The notes under the pieces: generated by a model | The model's input: only the letters and a program-made list of their open reading frames with translations | The model's database searches: none | Told to the model about the DNA's origin: nothing | Shown: positions 9,263 through 17,110 of the stretch, piece after piece | Numbering within the stretch: the stretch's first letter is position 1 | Layout of the letters: each line of letters starts with the position of its first letter | Made by a program: the position numbers and the translations under genes | Assembly: GCA_016124535.1 (NCBI GenBank) | Contig: WGNK01000002.1 | Span: 184,571 to 248,570 of the forward strand | Length of the DNA: 64,000 nt | Direction of reading: 5' to 3' | DNA from: Azospirillum sp. | Lineage (GTDB): Bacteria > Pseudomonadota > Alphaproteobacteria > Azospirillales > Azospirillaceae

Positions 9263-10075
9263 TTGGTTGGGCTGGCCGCCGCGGCTGAGACGCCGGCCGA
9301 TTTGCCCTCGCTCGGGCGATTTGAGATCGCCCGCGTGATCGACGGTGATACCGCCGAACTGGCCGACGGCCGCACGGTGCAACTGGCCGGGGTCGAGGCG
9401 CCCGAACTGCCGGACGGCATCGCGCGGCGCGACCGCGAAAAGCCGGAGGAGGCCCCCGGCGAACAGGCCCCCGGCGAACCGGCCCGGGCGGCGCTCGCCG
9501 GGTTGATCCTCAACCGCGCGGTCGAACTTCGCTGCGCCGGTGCCTGCGTCGATCGTTACCGCCGCATCCCCGCCCATCTGGTGCGCGACGACGGCTTGTG
9601 GGTGCAGGGCGAACTGCTGCGCCTGGGCCAGCTGCGGGTCCATACCCACGCCGACGGCAGCCAACTCGCCGCGGAGATGCTGACCGTCGAGGCCGAGGCC
9701 CGCACCGGACGGCGCGGGCTGTGGCGCAATGCCCGCTATGCTGTGCGCACCCCCGACACGATCGGCCGCGCGATCGGCTCCTTCCAATTGGTCGAGGGGC
9801 GAGTCTTGGCGGCGTCGCGCGTTCGCGACCAGATTTTCCTCAATTTCGGCCCCGACTGGAAAACCGATTTCACCGCGCGGATCGCCAAACCGGCGCTGCG
9901 CCGGTTTCCTGATGCCCTGGCCTGGCAGGGTCGGCTGGTGCGGTTGCGCGGCTGGGTCGGGCGCTTCAACGGGCCCGAGATCGAGCTCAGCCACCCCGAG
10001 CAGGTCGAACTGATCGATCCGCCCGCGCCAAGCCCGCTGCCGTGCCGCTTGGAACCCGCGTCCGACCGGTGCTAG
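9263..10075 (+). CDS. Staphylococcal-nuclease-like (SNase) domain protein, probably exported
   Basis: About 270 residues. The SNase (thermonuclease) OB-fold begins at RVIDGDTAELADGRTVQLAGVEAPEL; the middle has EAEARTGRRGLWRN, the usual SNase helix. A second region of about 90 residues (IGSFQLVEGRVLAASRVRDQIFLNFG) resembles the OB-like tail found in many alphaproteobacterial homologues. Upstream in-frame codons would make a hydrophobic signal-like segment (GLGGLLALVGLAAAAE) but contain no ATG, GTG or TTG before the TTG at 9263. The real start may be a CTG at 9209 overlapping the DUF3501 stop. Substrate unknown. Confidence 0.7.
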   Translation: MVGLAAAAETPADLPSLGRFEIARVIDGDTAELADGRTVQLAGVEAPELPDGIARRDREKPEEAPGEQAPGEPARAALAGLILNRAVELRCAGACVDRYRRIPAHLVRDDGLWVQGELLRLGQLRVHTHADGSQLAAEMLTVEAEARTGRRGLWRNARYAVRTPDTIGRAIGSFQLVEGRVLAASRVRDQIFLNFGPDWKTDFTARIAKPALRRFPDALAWQGRLVRLRGWVGRFNGPEIELSHPEQVELIDPPAPSPLPCRLEPASDRC

Positions 10076-10085
10076 AAACGGCGTC

Positions 10086-10805
10086 ATGCATCGCTTTGCC
10101 AATCCCACCCGCTTCCTGCGGATCGCCGCCGCCATCCTGCCCTGGAGCGCCGCGGCCACGGTCGTCCTGCTCGCCGCCGGCCTCTATCTCAGCTTGTTCG
10201 GCTCTCCCCCCGATTACCAGCAGGGCGAGACCGTGCGGATCATGTATATCCACGTCCCGGCCGCCTGGATGGCCCTGTTCGTCTACACCAACATGGCGGT
10301 CGCGGCGGCGGTCGGCCTGGTCTGGAAACACCCGCTGGCCGATCTGTTCGCCAAGGCGGCGGCGCCGATCGGCGCCGGCTTCACCGCGCTGTGCCTGGTT
10401 ACCGGCAGCCTGTGGGGGGCACCGATGTGGGGCACCTGGTGGGTCTGGGACGCCCGCCTGACCAGTGTGCTGATCCTGTTCTTCCTCTATCTCGGCTACA
10501 TGACGCTGGTGAATGCCTTCGACGATCCCAACCGCGGCACCAGCGCCGGCAATATTCTGCTGCTGGTCGGCGCAGTCAATGTGCCGGTGATCAAGTTCTC
10601 GGTCGATTGGTGGAACACCCTGCATCAGCCGGCCAGCGTCAGCCGGATGGGCACTCCGGCGATCGATTCCAGCATGCTGGTGCCGCTGCTGGTCATGGCC
10701 GTGGCCTTCACCAGCTATTTCGTCACCGTGGTGCTGCTGCGGCTGCGCGCGGAGATTTTGGCGCGCAAGATACAGACCATCCGTCTCGCCAGTGCCCACG
10801 ACTGA
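10086..10805 (+). CDS. ccmC: Haem exporter / cytochrome c maturation protein CcmC
   Basis: 239-residue, six-helix inner-membrane protein that loads haem onto CcmE during cytochrome c maturation. The tryptophan-rich WWD motif is at about residues 115-127 (WGTWWVWDARLTS), and the two haem-ligand histidines are His56 (YIHVP) and His180 (NTLHQP). It lies 10 bases after the nuclease-fold gene. No ccmA, ccmB or ccmD is visible on either side; the downstream genes face the other way, so the rest of the system must be elsewhere. Confidence 0.93.
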   Translation: MHRFANPTRFLRIAAAILPWSAAATVVLLAAGLYLSLFGSPPDYQQGETVRIMYIHVPAAWMALFVYTNMAVAAAVGLVWKHPLADLFAKAAAPIGAGFTALCLVTGSLWGAPMWGTWWVWDARLTSVLILFFLYLGYMTLVNAFDDPNRGTSAGNILLLVGAVNVPVIKFSVDWWNTLHQPASVSRMGTPAIDSSMLVPLLVMAVAFTSYFVTVVLLRLRAEILARKIQTIRLASAHD

Positions 10806-10840
10806 ATGCGTTTACCGGAGCCGCCCAGAGGCCCCGCCGA

Positions 10841-11374
10841 TCATGCGGGCCGTTCGGGCTGGGGCAGAACGACCACCGACTGGATGGCGAACCCCTTGAC
10901 CTCGGGATAGCGTGCCCAGGTCTTTTCGGCGGCGCGCTTGTCGGTCGGGGCCCAGACCAGAAAGCGCCGCCCTTTGCGCCACGATCCGATGGTGTCGAGC
11001 GCGGCGCGGGGATCAACCATGTCGGCAAACTTGGAATTGCGAACCAACACGATCCAGGTCAGGTCATTGGCGGAGCGCCGATCGTCCAGGATATAGAGCC
11101 GTCGGTCGACCGCCTCCGTTTTCGCCAGATCGGCCTCCAGCCCCTTGCAGGCGGCCCCCAGCGAGTCGAGCTGAAATTTGGTCGTCCGCAGTTGGCGCCG
11201 CAGACCCAGGGTGGCCTTTGCCAGACGCCGGATGCGTTCGACCTGCGCCTGCTTGCGCGCGATCGCTGTCGCAACCCGCGCCTTGGCCGCAGCAATCCGG
11301 CGATGGCCGTTGAGACCGGCCGACACCAGCAAGGTAAAGCCGACGGCAAAGGCGACAAAATAACCCATATCCAT
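10841..11374 (-). CDS. Membrane-anchored coiled-coil protein, downstream paralogue
   Basis: 177 residues, function unknown. An N-terminal membrane helix (GYFVAFAVGFTLLVSAGL, residues 4-21) is followed by a basic coiled coil of about 60 residues (KARVATAIARKQAQVERI onward). A C-terminal globular domain has WIVLVRNSKFAD and then RFLVWAPTDKRAAEKTWARYP. The same order and a similar C-terminal pattern (CFVAVVTNKYAVD, then IIEIWSADLAGAKAVLEKRYP) occur in the gene just upstream, so the two are diverged paralogues in one operon with an 18-base gap. The globular domain could face either side of the membrane. Confidence 0.6.
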   Translation of the reverse strand: MDMGYFVAFAVGFTLLVSAGLNGHRRIAAAKARVATAIARKQAQVERIRRLAKATLGLRRQLRTTKFQLDSLGAACKGLEADLAKTEAVDRRLYILDDRRSANDLTWIVLVRNSKFADMVDPRAALDTIGSWRKGRRFLVWAPTDKRAAEKTWARYPEVKGFAIQSVVVLPQPERPA

Positions 11375-11392
11375 TGGATCGATCGCCTTGGT

Positions 11393-11980
11393 TCAGCCGG
11401 CCAGCGCCGCGCTCTGGGACGCGTTGGCCTTGGCTGATTTGGTCGATTCCTGCCCGATGCGGGTGACCAGAAAGCCCTGGGACAAAGGATAGCGCTTTTC
11501 CAGGACCGCCTTGGCACCGGCCAGATCGGCGGACCAGATTTCGATGATTTGCGGGTCGGCCCAGCTGCGATCGATCGGACCGGGGCGGGCGTCGGGGTTA
11601 TTCTTGAGGTCCACCGCGTATTTATTGGTTACCACGGCGACAAAGCAGCTGTTTCCCATGATCTCTTCGCCGATGCTGCGGACCGGTTGATCCACGGCGT
11701 TCCGGGTTTCCCCGATCCGCCGCTCCAGCGCCTGTTTTCGACGGGTCAGGTTCCGGATTTCGGTTTCGCCCTCCCGGATCTCCCGTGAAAGCCGGTTCCG
11801 CCGTGCCTCAAGCGCCGTCTCGAATTTGGCACGCCGCACCAGGGTCGCCCGCAATTGGTCGATCCGACCTTGCTTCTCGACCGTCCGCTCGATCGCTCCG
11901 ACGATGAACTGGCCAATCAGGAAGGCCAGAAGCGATAGTAAGCCGGCGAATAAGAAGCCTTCGATGTATTGCGCATTCAT
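11393..11980 (-). CDS. Membrane-anchored coiled-coil protein, upstream paralogue
   Basis: 195 residues, function unknown. The membrane helix is GFLFAGLLSLLAFLIGQFIV (about residues 8-27), followed by a strongly charged coiled coil (RLSREIREGETEIRNLTRR region, roughly residues 50-95) and a C-terminal domain ending in an Ala/Ser-rich tail. A GTG at 11992 would add four residues; the ATG at 11980 is preferred. It is the first gene of a bicistronic unit with its paralogue and is transcribed away from the Cys-49-Cys operon terminator. Confidence 0.6.
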   Translation of the reverse strand: MNAQYIEGFLFAGLLSLLAFLIGQFIVGAIERTVEKQGRIDQLRATLVRRAKFETALEARRNRLSREIREGETEIRNLTRRKQALERRIGETRNAVDQPVRSIGEEIMGNSCFVAVVTNKYAVDLKNNPDARPGPIDRSWADPQIIEIWSADLAGAKAVLEKRYPLSQGFLVTRIGQESTKSAKANASQSAALAG

Positions 11981-12338
11981 GAAGCTATCCACAGATTTCG
12001 TTTTCGCTGCCGACCAATGATCAGGTCACCTCAACAATAATCACACCTGGCACCACCCAGGGCTCGCAAAGATCAAACCAGCACAAAATTAATTTATCGA
12101 GGCGCCCGGCCGTCGACAAGTCTTGATCCACCCAAACCGACCGGGGCACCCATGCGCGATAAACGGGAAAAATTAGAAAAAGCACAATACGGCATCTTGC
12201 TGCCCAAAAAGCCAGCAAGGCCCGCGCGCCCACCCGGTCAATCAGATTGGCCGGCGGTTCGGCACAGCAAAACGGCCGGCAGATCCCAGGGGATCAGCCG
12301 GCCGTATTCCCACCAGTATCGGCCGTTGTCTCGCCCGG
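11981..12338. other. Intergenic interval with promoter region and terminator
   Basis: This 358-base gap should hold the leftward promoter of the coiled-coil pair and contains the terminator of the upstream operon at 12268-12305. A 70-codon frame at 12021-12233 on the minus strand has no ribosome site or recognisable content and is not called. Confidence 0.5.
12268..12305 (-). terminator. Terminator of the Cys-49-Cys operon
   Basis: A perfect 9-bp outer stem, ACGGCCGGC (12272-12280) with GCCGGCCGT (12297-12305), encloses a further GATCCC/GGGATC-type stem. Read on the minus strand it runs into TTTT. It lies about 35 bases after the last gene of the leftward operon. Confidence 0.75.
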
Positions 12339-12944
12339 CTATTGCGCCGGGGCCGGTAACACCGCCAACGGGATTTGGCGTTCGTCGACCACGGTAATCG
12401 TGCCGGTGGTGGCCGCACCGGGCGCAGCGGCGAGACTGTGGCTGCCGGTGGGGGCCGGCCGGAACGCGGTGTCGATCTGCCGGCCGATCTCGCCGGCCTG
12501 CAATGCCGCCAATTCGGTGATGTTATCCCACTGGTCGTAGGCCCACATCACGGTCGGCGTCGCGACCGCCCCGACCGCACAGCCGGTCGCCGCGATCGAG
12601 GTCAGCAACGAATACATCAGCACCCAGGAGCCGGAAGGCACCAGCAGGCCGCCGCCAATCAGCATGATGGTCTCGCTGGGGCCGGCCAGAACCGACCAGG
12701 CGAGCGTGCCACCACCGGAGACCAGGCAACCGACGCCCTGCCATTCGCCCTCACCCATCGGCCGGTGGGTCTTGGCCGCCGGGGCCTCGGCGACCACGAG
12801 GTTACCGGGCAGCTCACCGGGCGCCGGCGCCACGGCGACGCTCGGCGGCGAGACGGCAGAGGTCTGCGCCAGGGCGGCACCGGCAGGAGCTTCGGCCAGC
12901 ATCAGAGTGGCCACGGCCAACGCGCCCAACACGGTTCTGCTCAT
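12339..12944 (-). CDS. Secreted Cys-49-Cys module protein, gene 4 of the operon
   Basis: 201 residues; family not recognised. A signal peptide (SRTVLGALAVATLMLA, cut near ALAQ) leads to a Pro/Ala-rich linker and then one module at about residues 61-141. The module opens MGEGEWQGVGC and continues with AGPSETIMLIGGGLLVPSG and GCAVGAVATPTVMWAYD. The cysteines are Cys73 and Cys122. The module consists of two glycine-rich hydrophobic stretches that could cross or insert into a membrane, and the tail is polar. The ATG at 12944 has a GGGAG site. It is the last gene before the operon terminator. Confidence 0.65.
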   Translation of the reverse strand: MSRTVLGALAVATLMLAEAPAGAALAQTSAVSPPSVAVAPAPGELPGNLVVAEAPAAKTHRPMGEGEWQGVGCLVSGGGTLAWSVLAGPSETIMLIGGGLLVPSGSWVLMYSLLTSIAATGCAVGAVATPTVMWAYDQWDNITELAALQAGEIGRQIDTAFRPAPTGSHSLAAAPGAATTGTITVVDERQIPLAVLPAPAQ

Positions 12945-13066
12945 GAGAGGTCTCCCGAAGTCACCTGGGTCCCGATTGCTCAGGGGGGCGGTTTTCACCA
13001 GGGTGCCGATTTCACGGCGTCCCGCAGCAAAGGCCCGATGGAAGGGTCGAGATCGGACGCGGCCGC

Positions 13067-14092
13067 TCAGCGGCTGAACGCCTGATCGTCAGCGAAATGG
13101 ATCAGCTCGGCGGCGGGCAGCGCCACCGACATCCGGCGGGTGTCATCCTCGGGCATCGCCAGCTCCGCCAGAGTGTCCTTGATCGCACCGAAGGCCCCGG
13201 CGAGGCCTTCGGCCAGCTGGTGGGTCTTGGCGGCCAAGCGGGTACCGACGCCGTCGGCGCCCTCCATCAGCGCCAGCACCGGCGTGGTCAGAAGTGCCCC
13301 CAGGCTGCAACCGGCCGGGATCACCGTACCAAGCATGCCGAGCAGCAGAATTCCGGTGGTCGATGCAACTCCGACGCCGCCCGCCGCCAAACCGACGATC
13401 TCGCTGGGGCCGGAAATCATGGTGGCGAGGCTGGTGCCGCCGGCACCGACCAGACACCCGACGCCCTGCTTCTCGCCCTCGTTCATCGCGCGCGGCCCCT
13501 GAACCGTCGCGCCGGAGCCGTCGACGCTGGCGAGGCGCACCGGGCTGGCATCCCGACCGGCCCCTCCGGTCCACCGGTTCCACGCCTGCTTGACGCCCGC
13601 GCCGATCTCATCCGATTGGTCGAACGCCCAGGCCGTGGTCGGGGCCAGCACCGCGCCCATGCCGCATGAGCCGGTAACCACGATGCCCCACAGAGCCAGG
13701 AACAACAGCGACGACGATGACGGCACGATCACCGCGCCGGTGACCAGCATCATCACCTCGGTCGGCCCGAGAGCATAAACTCCGTACATCGAGCCGGCGC
13801 TGGCGGCGATACAACCGGCCCCCTGGAGGGCAGCATCGGACATCGGTGCCAGCTTGGGTGCCAGCTTGGGTGCCAGCTTGACCTGCTTCGCCCCCGCCGC
13901 AGCGTCGGGCGGGGCCGCGGCGATTGCCTGCTCGGCGCGATCCGGGTTCGCATTGGCCCGAGCGGCGGTTGCCGCCAACATGGCGCCGATGCCGCCCGCG
14001 GGGGCGGTCGCGGCGTAGACCTGCAGCGGCTGTGCGATTGCCAGCGCCGTGGCCAGACACACCACCGCCTTGCCAGTCTTCAGGGTGCTCAT
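13067..14092 (-). CDS. Secreted protein with two Cys-49-Cys modules, gene 3 of the operon
   Basis: 341 residues; family not recognised. A signal peptide (KTGKAVVCLATALAIAQ, cut near VYAA) is followed by an alanine-rich stretch and a LAPK repeat. Module 1 spans about residues 84-164, with Cys94 and Cys143; module 2 spans about 203-283, with Cys213 and Cys262. Both pairs are 49 apart. Module 1 keeps GPTE, VPSSSS and WAFDQSDEI; module 2 is more diverged and has lost the WAY end (ALMEGADG). The C-terminal 60 residues form a mixed charged helix. GGAGG lies five bases before the ATG at 14092. Confidence 0.65.
   Translation of the reverse strand: MSTLKTGKAVVCLATALAIAQPLQVYAATAPAGGIGAMLAATAARANANPDRAEQAIAAAPPDAAAGAKQVKLAPKLAPKLAPMSDAALQGAGCIAASAGSMYGVYALGPTEVMMLVTGAVIVPSSSSLLFLALWGIVVTGSCGMGAVLAPTTAWAFDQSDEIGAGVKQAWNRWTGGAGRDASPVRLASVDGSGATVQGPRAMNEGEKQGVGCLVGAGGTSLATMISGPSEIVGLAAGGVGVASTTGILLLGMLGTVIPAGCSLGALLTTPVLALMEGADGVGTRLAAKTHQLAEGLAGAFGAIKDTLAELAMPEDDTRRMSVALPAAELIHFADDQAFSR
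13845..13880. repeat. Three tandem 12-bp units inside gene 3
   Basis: GGTGCCAGCTTG occurs three times without a mismatch (13845-13856, 13857-13868, 13869-13880). In the gene it encodes the repeat KLAP just before the first module. Being a multiple of three, copy-number change would lengthen or shorten the linker without breaking the frame. Confidence 0.9.
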
Positions 14093-14148
14093 GGTCGCCT
14101 CCAAGATGCGGCCGGTGGGCCGGTTCCAGGACCAGCCCGGATGATGGA

Positions 14149-14670
14149 TCACTGCTGCGCGCCGGTGGCGTCGGCCAACTGCTCACGCGCGGCTGGCGGC
14201 GCGAACAGGCTCGCCACGGTCTTGCCGACCGCGGCGCCGGCATCGGCAACCCGGCGGCCGAGATGGGCCGCGATATGATCGGACTCTTCATAGGCCCAGA
14301 CCACGGTCGGTGCCGCCACGGCACCGATACCGCAACTCGCCGCCGCCAGTGTCGACCATAAGGAGATCATCAGAGTGCTGGTGCTCGACGGCGACAACAG
14401 GCCGCCCGCAACGATCATGATCAGCTCGCTCGGGCCGGAGGCCATGCCCCAGGCCATGGCACCGCCGCCGGTAAACAGACAGCCCAAGCCCTGAACCATC
14501 GAATCAGACATCCCGCCAGCGCCAGCGTCATCGGCCGCGGCGACCACGGTTTCGGCCGGCAGGGGTTGGGTTGGGTTGGCCTTGGGCGCCTCGGCCCAGG
14601 CCGGTCCGGCACCGAGCCCGATTGCCAGTGTCGCCATGCCGAGCGATCCGCGAATGCCGATGGACTTCAT
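14149..14670 (-). CDS. Secreted Cys-49-Cys module protein, gene 2 of the operon
   Basis: 173 residues; family not recognised. A signal peptide (GSLGMATLAIGLGAGPAWA) is followed by a 30-residue linker and one module at about residues 54-133: MSDSMVQGLGC, SGPSELIMIVAGGLLSPSS, then SCGIGAVAAPTVVWAYEES. The cysteines are Cys64 and Cys113. After the module, an amphipathic tail (HIAAHLGRRVADAGAAVGK) could form a helix. The ATG at 14670 gives a normal signal peptide; its ribosome site is weak. Confidence 0.65.
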   Translation of the reverse strand: MKSIGIRGSLGMATLAIGLGAGPAWAEAPKANPTQPLPAETVVAAADDAGAGGMSDSMVQGLGCLFTGGGAMAWGMASGPSELIMIVAGGLLSPSSTSTLMISLWSTLAAASCGIGAVAAPTVVWAYEESDHIAAHLGRRVADAGAAVGKTVASLFAPPAAREQLADATGAQQ

Positions 14671-14727
14671 GGGTGGTTCCCCGCGCAATCTATATGGTCT
14701 CTCAAAATCCGGTGGCGGCCCGCGGCG

Positions 14728-15135
14728 TCAACCGCCGTATTCTTCATAGGCCCATTGGGTGAACGGCGTCATCGCAGCACCGACCGCGCAGGTCAAGGCG
14801 CCGACGGTGGCGAACAAACTGAGGAACAGGATCGAGGAGGTCGAGGGAACGACGACGCCGCCGACCACCAGCATGATCATCTCGGTGGGCGCCGAGGCAT
14901 AGGTCAGGCCCAGGGCCGTCGTCCCGACCGCGATGCAGCCGGCACCTTGCGCTTCGCTGTCGGTCATCGGCCGGATCGGCGGCAAGTCGCTCTGGGGGGC
15001 CGCGGCCAGTTCCACCGAACCCGGCGTGCCCGATCCGCTCCCACCCGGTCCGATCGCCAGGGCCGGGTTGGCCAGCGCCAGAACCAGGAACGCGGCCAAT
15101 ATCCGCAGCGCGCGGGACAGTCTTGGCGTCTTCAT
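14728..15135 (-). CDS. Secreted Cys-49-Cys module protein, gene 1 of the operon
   Basis: 135 residues, the shortest member and the first gene. A signal peptide (LSRALRILAAFLVLALANPALA) and a Gly/Ser-rich linker lead to one module at about residues 57-133: MTDSEAQGAGC, SAPTEMIMLVVGGVVVPST, then TCAVGAAMTPFTQWAYEEY. The cysteines are Cys67 and Cys116. It ends right after the module and so defines its minimal extent. AGGAG lies six bases before the ATG at 15135. Confidence 0.65.
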   Translation of the reverse strand: MKTPRLSRALRILAAFLVLALANPALAIGPGGSGSGTPGSVELAAAPQSDLPPIRPMTDSEAQGAGCIAVGTTALGLTYASAPTEMIMLVVGGVVVPSTSSILFLSLFATVGALTCAVGAAMTPFTQWAYEEYGG

Positions 15136-15472
15136 GCTTTCTCCTGCTGACCGACCGACCGGCACCACGACCGGGCCGTAGGATTTGAAGGCGTAACAAT
15201 CCGGCCCAACCACACCGCTGATCGATCAAATCAGGGAACGGCCAGGGCCTCAGATCAATACTCTCTGCTCGGGAACCGCAGCGATGCTGTCCCAAGGGGC
15301 AGCATGCCGTTGCCAAATCGCAACAAAACCTGGACAGCCGCCACCATACCGGCCTTTTCCGCGGGGTTCAAGGAGGTTTGAAGCAAATGAATCGCCGCCG
15401 ATTGACCGGATTGCCGGCGCCCGCCGGCGGTTCGGCACGGGACCGGGGAGCCCCTCGAAAGACGCCCCACCG
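15136..15472. other. Intergenic interval between purH and the Cys-49-Cys operon
   Basis: This 337-base gap should contain the end of the purH transcript and the leftward promoter of the four-gene operon. A short GCCGGC/GCCGGC stem at 15413-15428 lies after purH but lacks a T run. No gene is supported, and no clear -35/-10 pair was found. Confidence 0.45.
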
Positions 15473-17056
15473 TCAATGCCGGAAGTGCCGGACCCCGGTA
15501 AATACCATCGCAAGGTCGCGTTCGTCGGCGGCGGCAATCACTTCGGCGTCGCGCACCGAGCCGCCGGGCTGGATCACCGCGGTGGCACCGGCTTGCGCCG
15601 CGGTGATCAGCCCGTCGGCGAACGGAAAGAAAGCATCGGACGCCACCACCGAGCCTCGGGTTGCCGGCTCCGCCAGCCCGGCGGCGACCGCGGCATCGGC
15701 GGATTTCAGGGCGGCGATTCGGGCGCTGTCGACCCGGCTCATCTGGCCGGCACCGATGCCGACGGTGGCACCGTCGCGGACATAGACGATGGCGTTGGAC
15801 TTGACGTGCTTGGCGACCCGGAACGCAACCAGCAGGTCGGCCAGTTCGCGGTCGCTCGGCTGCCGCCTGGAGACGATCTTGAGATCGGCCAAACTGACCC
15901 GCCGGTTGTCGCGGGACTGCACCAGCACGCCGCCGGCGATGCTGCGCAGGCTGAGGCCGGGGGCCGCGGGGTCAGGCAAATCGCCGGTTACCAGCAGGCG
16001 CAGATTCTTCTTGGCGCCGAGCACCGCGCGCGCCGCCGGGTCGGCCTCGGGGGCGATCACCACCTCGACGAACAGCTTTGCCACCTCGGCCGCGGTGGTG
16101 GCGTCGAGCGGGCGGTTGAGCGCAATGATGCCGCCGAAGGCACTGACCGGATCACAGGCCAGCGCGCGGAGATAGGCTTCGACCAGCGAATCGGCTTCGG
16201 CGACGCCGCATGGGTTAGCATGTTTGATGATCGCGACTGCCGGGCGTTCGAACTCGGCGACCAGTTCGAACGCGGCGTCGGTATCGTTGAGGTTGTTGTA
16301 GCTGAGTTCCTTGCCTTGGAGCTGGAGGGCGGTCCCGACGCCGGGCCGCGCCTCGCCGGTCAAGTAGAGCGCCGCCTCCTGGTGCGGGTTTTCGCCATAG
16401 CGCAGAGTCTGCTGCAACCGGCCGGCAACGGCAAAATGGTCCGGGAAGGTCTCGCCGCGCTGCTGGGCGAACCAGGCGGCGACTGCGGCGTCATAGGCGG
16501 CCGTGCGGGCATAGGCCAGGGCCGCCAGGCGGCGGCGCAGCACCAGGGTCGAGGCGCCGTCGTGGCGGTCGAGTTCGGCGATGGTGGTTTCGTAATCCTC
16601 GGGATCGGTGACCACGGCGACGAAGGGGTGGTTCTTGGCGGCGGCGCGGATCAGCGCCGGGCCGCCGATATCGATGTTCTCGACGCAGTCCTCGAAGCCG
16701 GCGCCGCGCGCCACGGTTTCGCGGAACGGGTAGAGATTGACCACCACCAGATCGATCGGCGGAATATCGTGGTCGTTCATCGCCGCGACATGGTCGGGCA
16801 GGTCGCGGCGGCCGAGGATGCCGCCGTGCAGGCGCGGATGCAGGGTCTTGACCCGACCGTCGAGCATCTCCGGAAAGCCGGTATGGTCGGCGACTTCGGT
16901 CACCGCCACGCCGGCTTCGGCCAGCCGCGCCGCCGAACCGCCGGTCGACAGAATCTCGACGCCGCGATTGGCGAGGAAGCGGCCGAGCGCGACCAACCCG
17001 GTCTTGTCGGAAACGCTGATCAGGGCGCGGCGGATCGGAACGAGGTCGGCGGTCAT
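15473..17056 (-). CDS. purH: Bifunctional AICAR formyltransferase / IMP cyclohydrolase PurH
   Basis: 527 residues, the usual length. It carries out the last two steps of purine synthesis, AICAR to FAICAR to IMP. The N-terminal cyclohydrolase domain shows [21 protein letters not shown] and [15 protein letters not shown]; the C-terminal transformylase domain shows [25 protein letters not shown] and FPFADGL. It lies downstream of, and in the same direction as, the heparinase-like gene, with a 54-base gap. Confidence 0.97.
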   Translation of the reverse strand: MTADLVPIRRALISVSDKTGLVALGRFLANRGVEILSTGGSAARLAEAGVAVTEVADHTGFPEMLDGRVKTLHPRLHGGILGRRDLPDHVAAMNDHDIPPIDLVVVNLYPFRETVARGAGFEDCVENIDIGGPALIRAAAKNHPFVAVVTDPEDYETTIAELDRHDGASTLVLRRRLAALAYARTAAYDAAVAAWFAQQRGETFPDHFAVAGRLQQTLRYGENPHQEAALYLTGEARPGVGTALQLQGKELSYNNLNDTDAAFELVAEFERPAVAIIKHANPCGVAEADSLVEAYLRALACDPVSAFGGIIALNRPLDATTAAEVAKLFVEVVIAPEADPAARAVLGAKKNLRLLVTGDLPDPAAPGLSLRSIAGGVLVQSRDNRRVSLADLKIVSRRQPSDRELADLLVAFRVAKHVKSNAIVYVRDGATVGIGAGQMSRVDSARIAALKSADAAVAAGLAEPATRGSVVASDAFFPFADGLITAAQAGATAVIQPGGSVRDAEVIAAADERDLAMVFTGVRHFRH

Positions 17057-17110
17057 GGCAGCGGTCCGTTTTCTTCGGATAGGGTGGGAATTGCGATCGG
17101 CACGCTCGGC

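Noticed and set aside
12021..12233. 70-codon minus-strand frame between the coiled-coil pair and the terminator
   Set aside because: No ribosome site, mixed hydrophobic text without a domain, and it lies where a promoter is expected.
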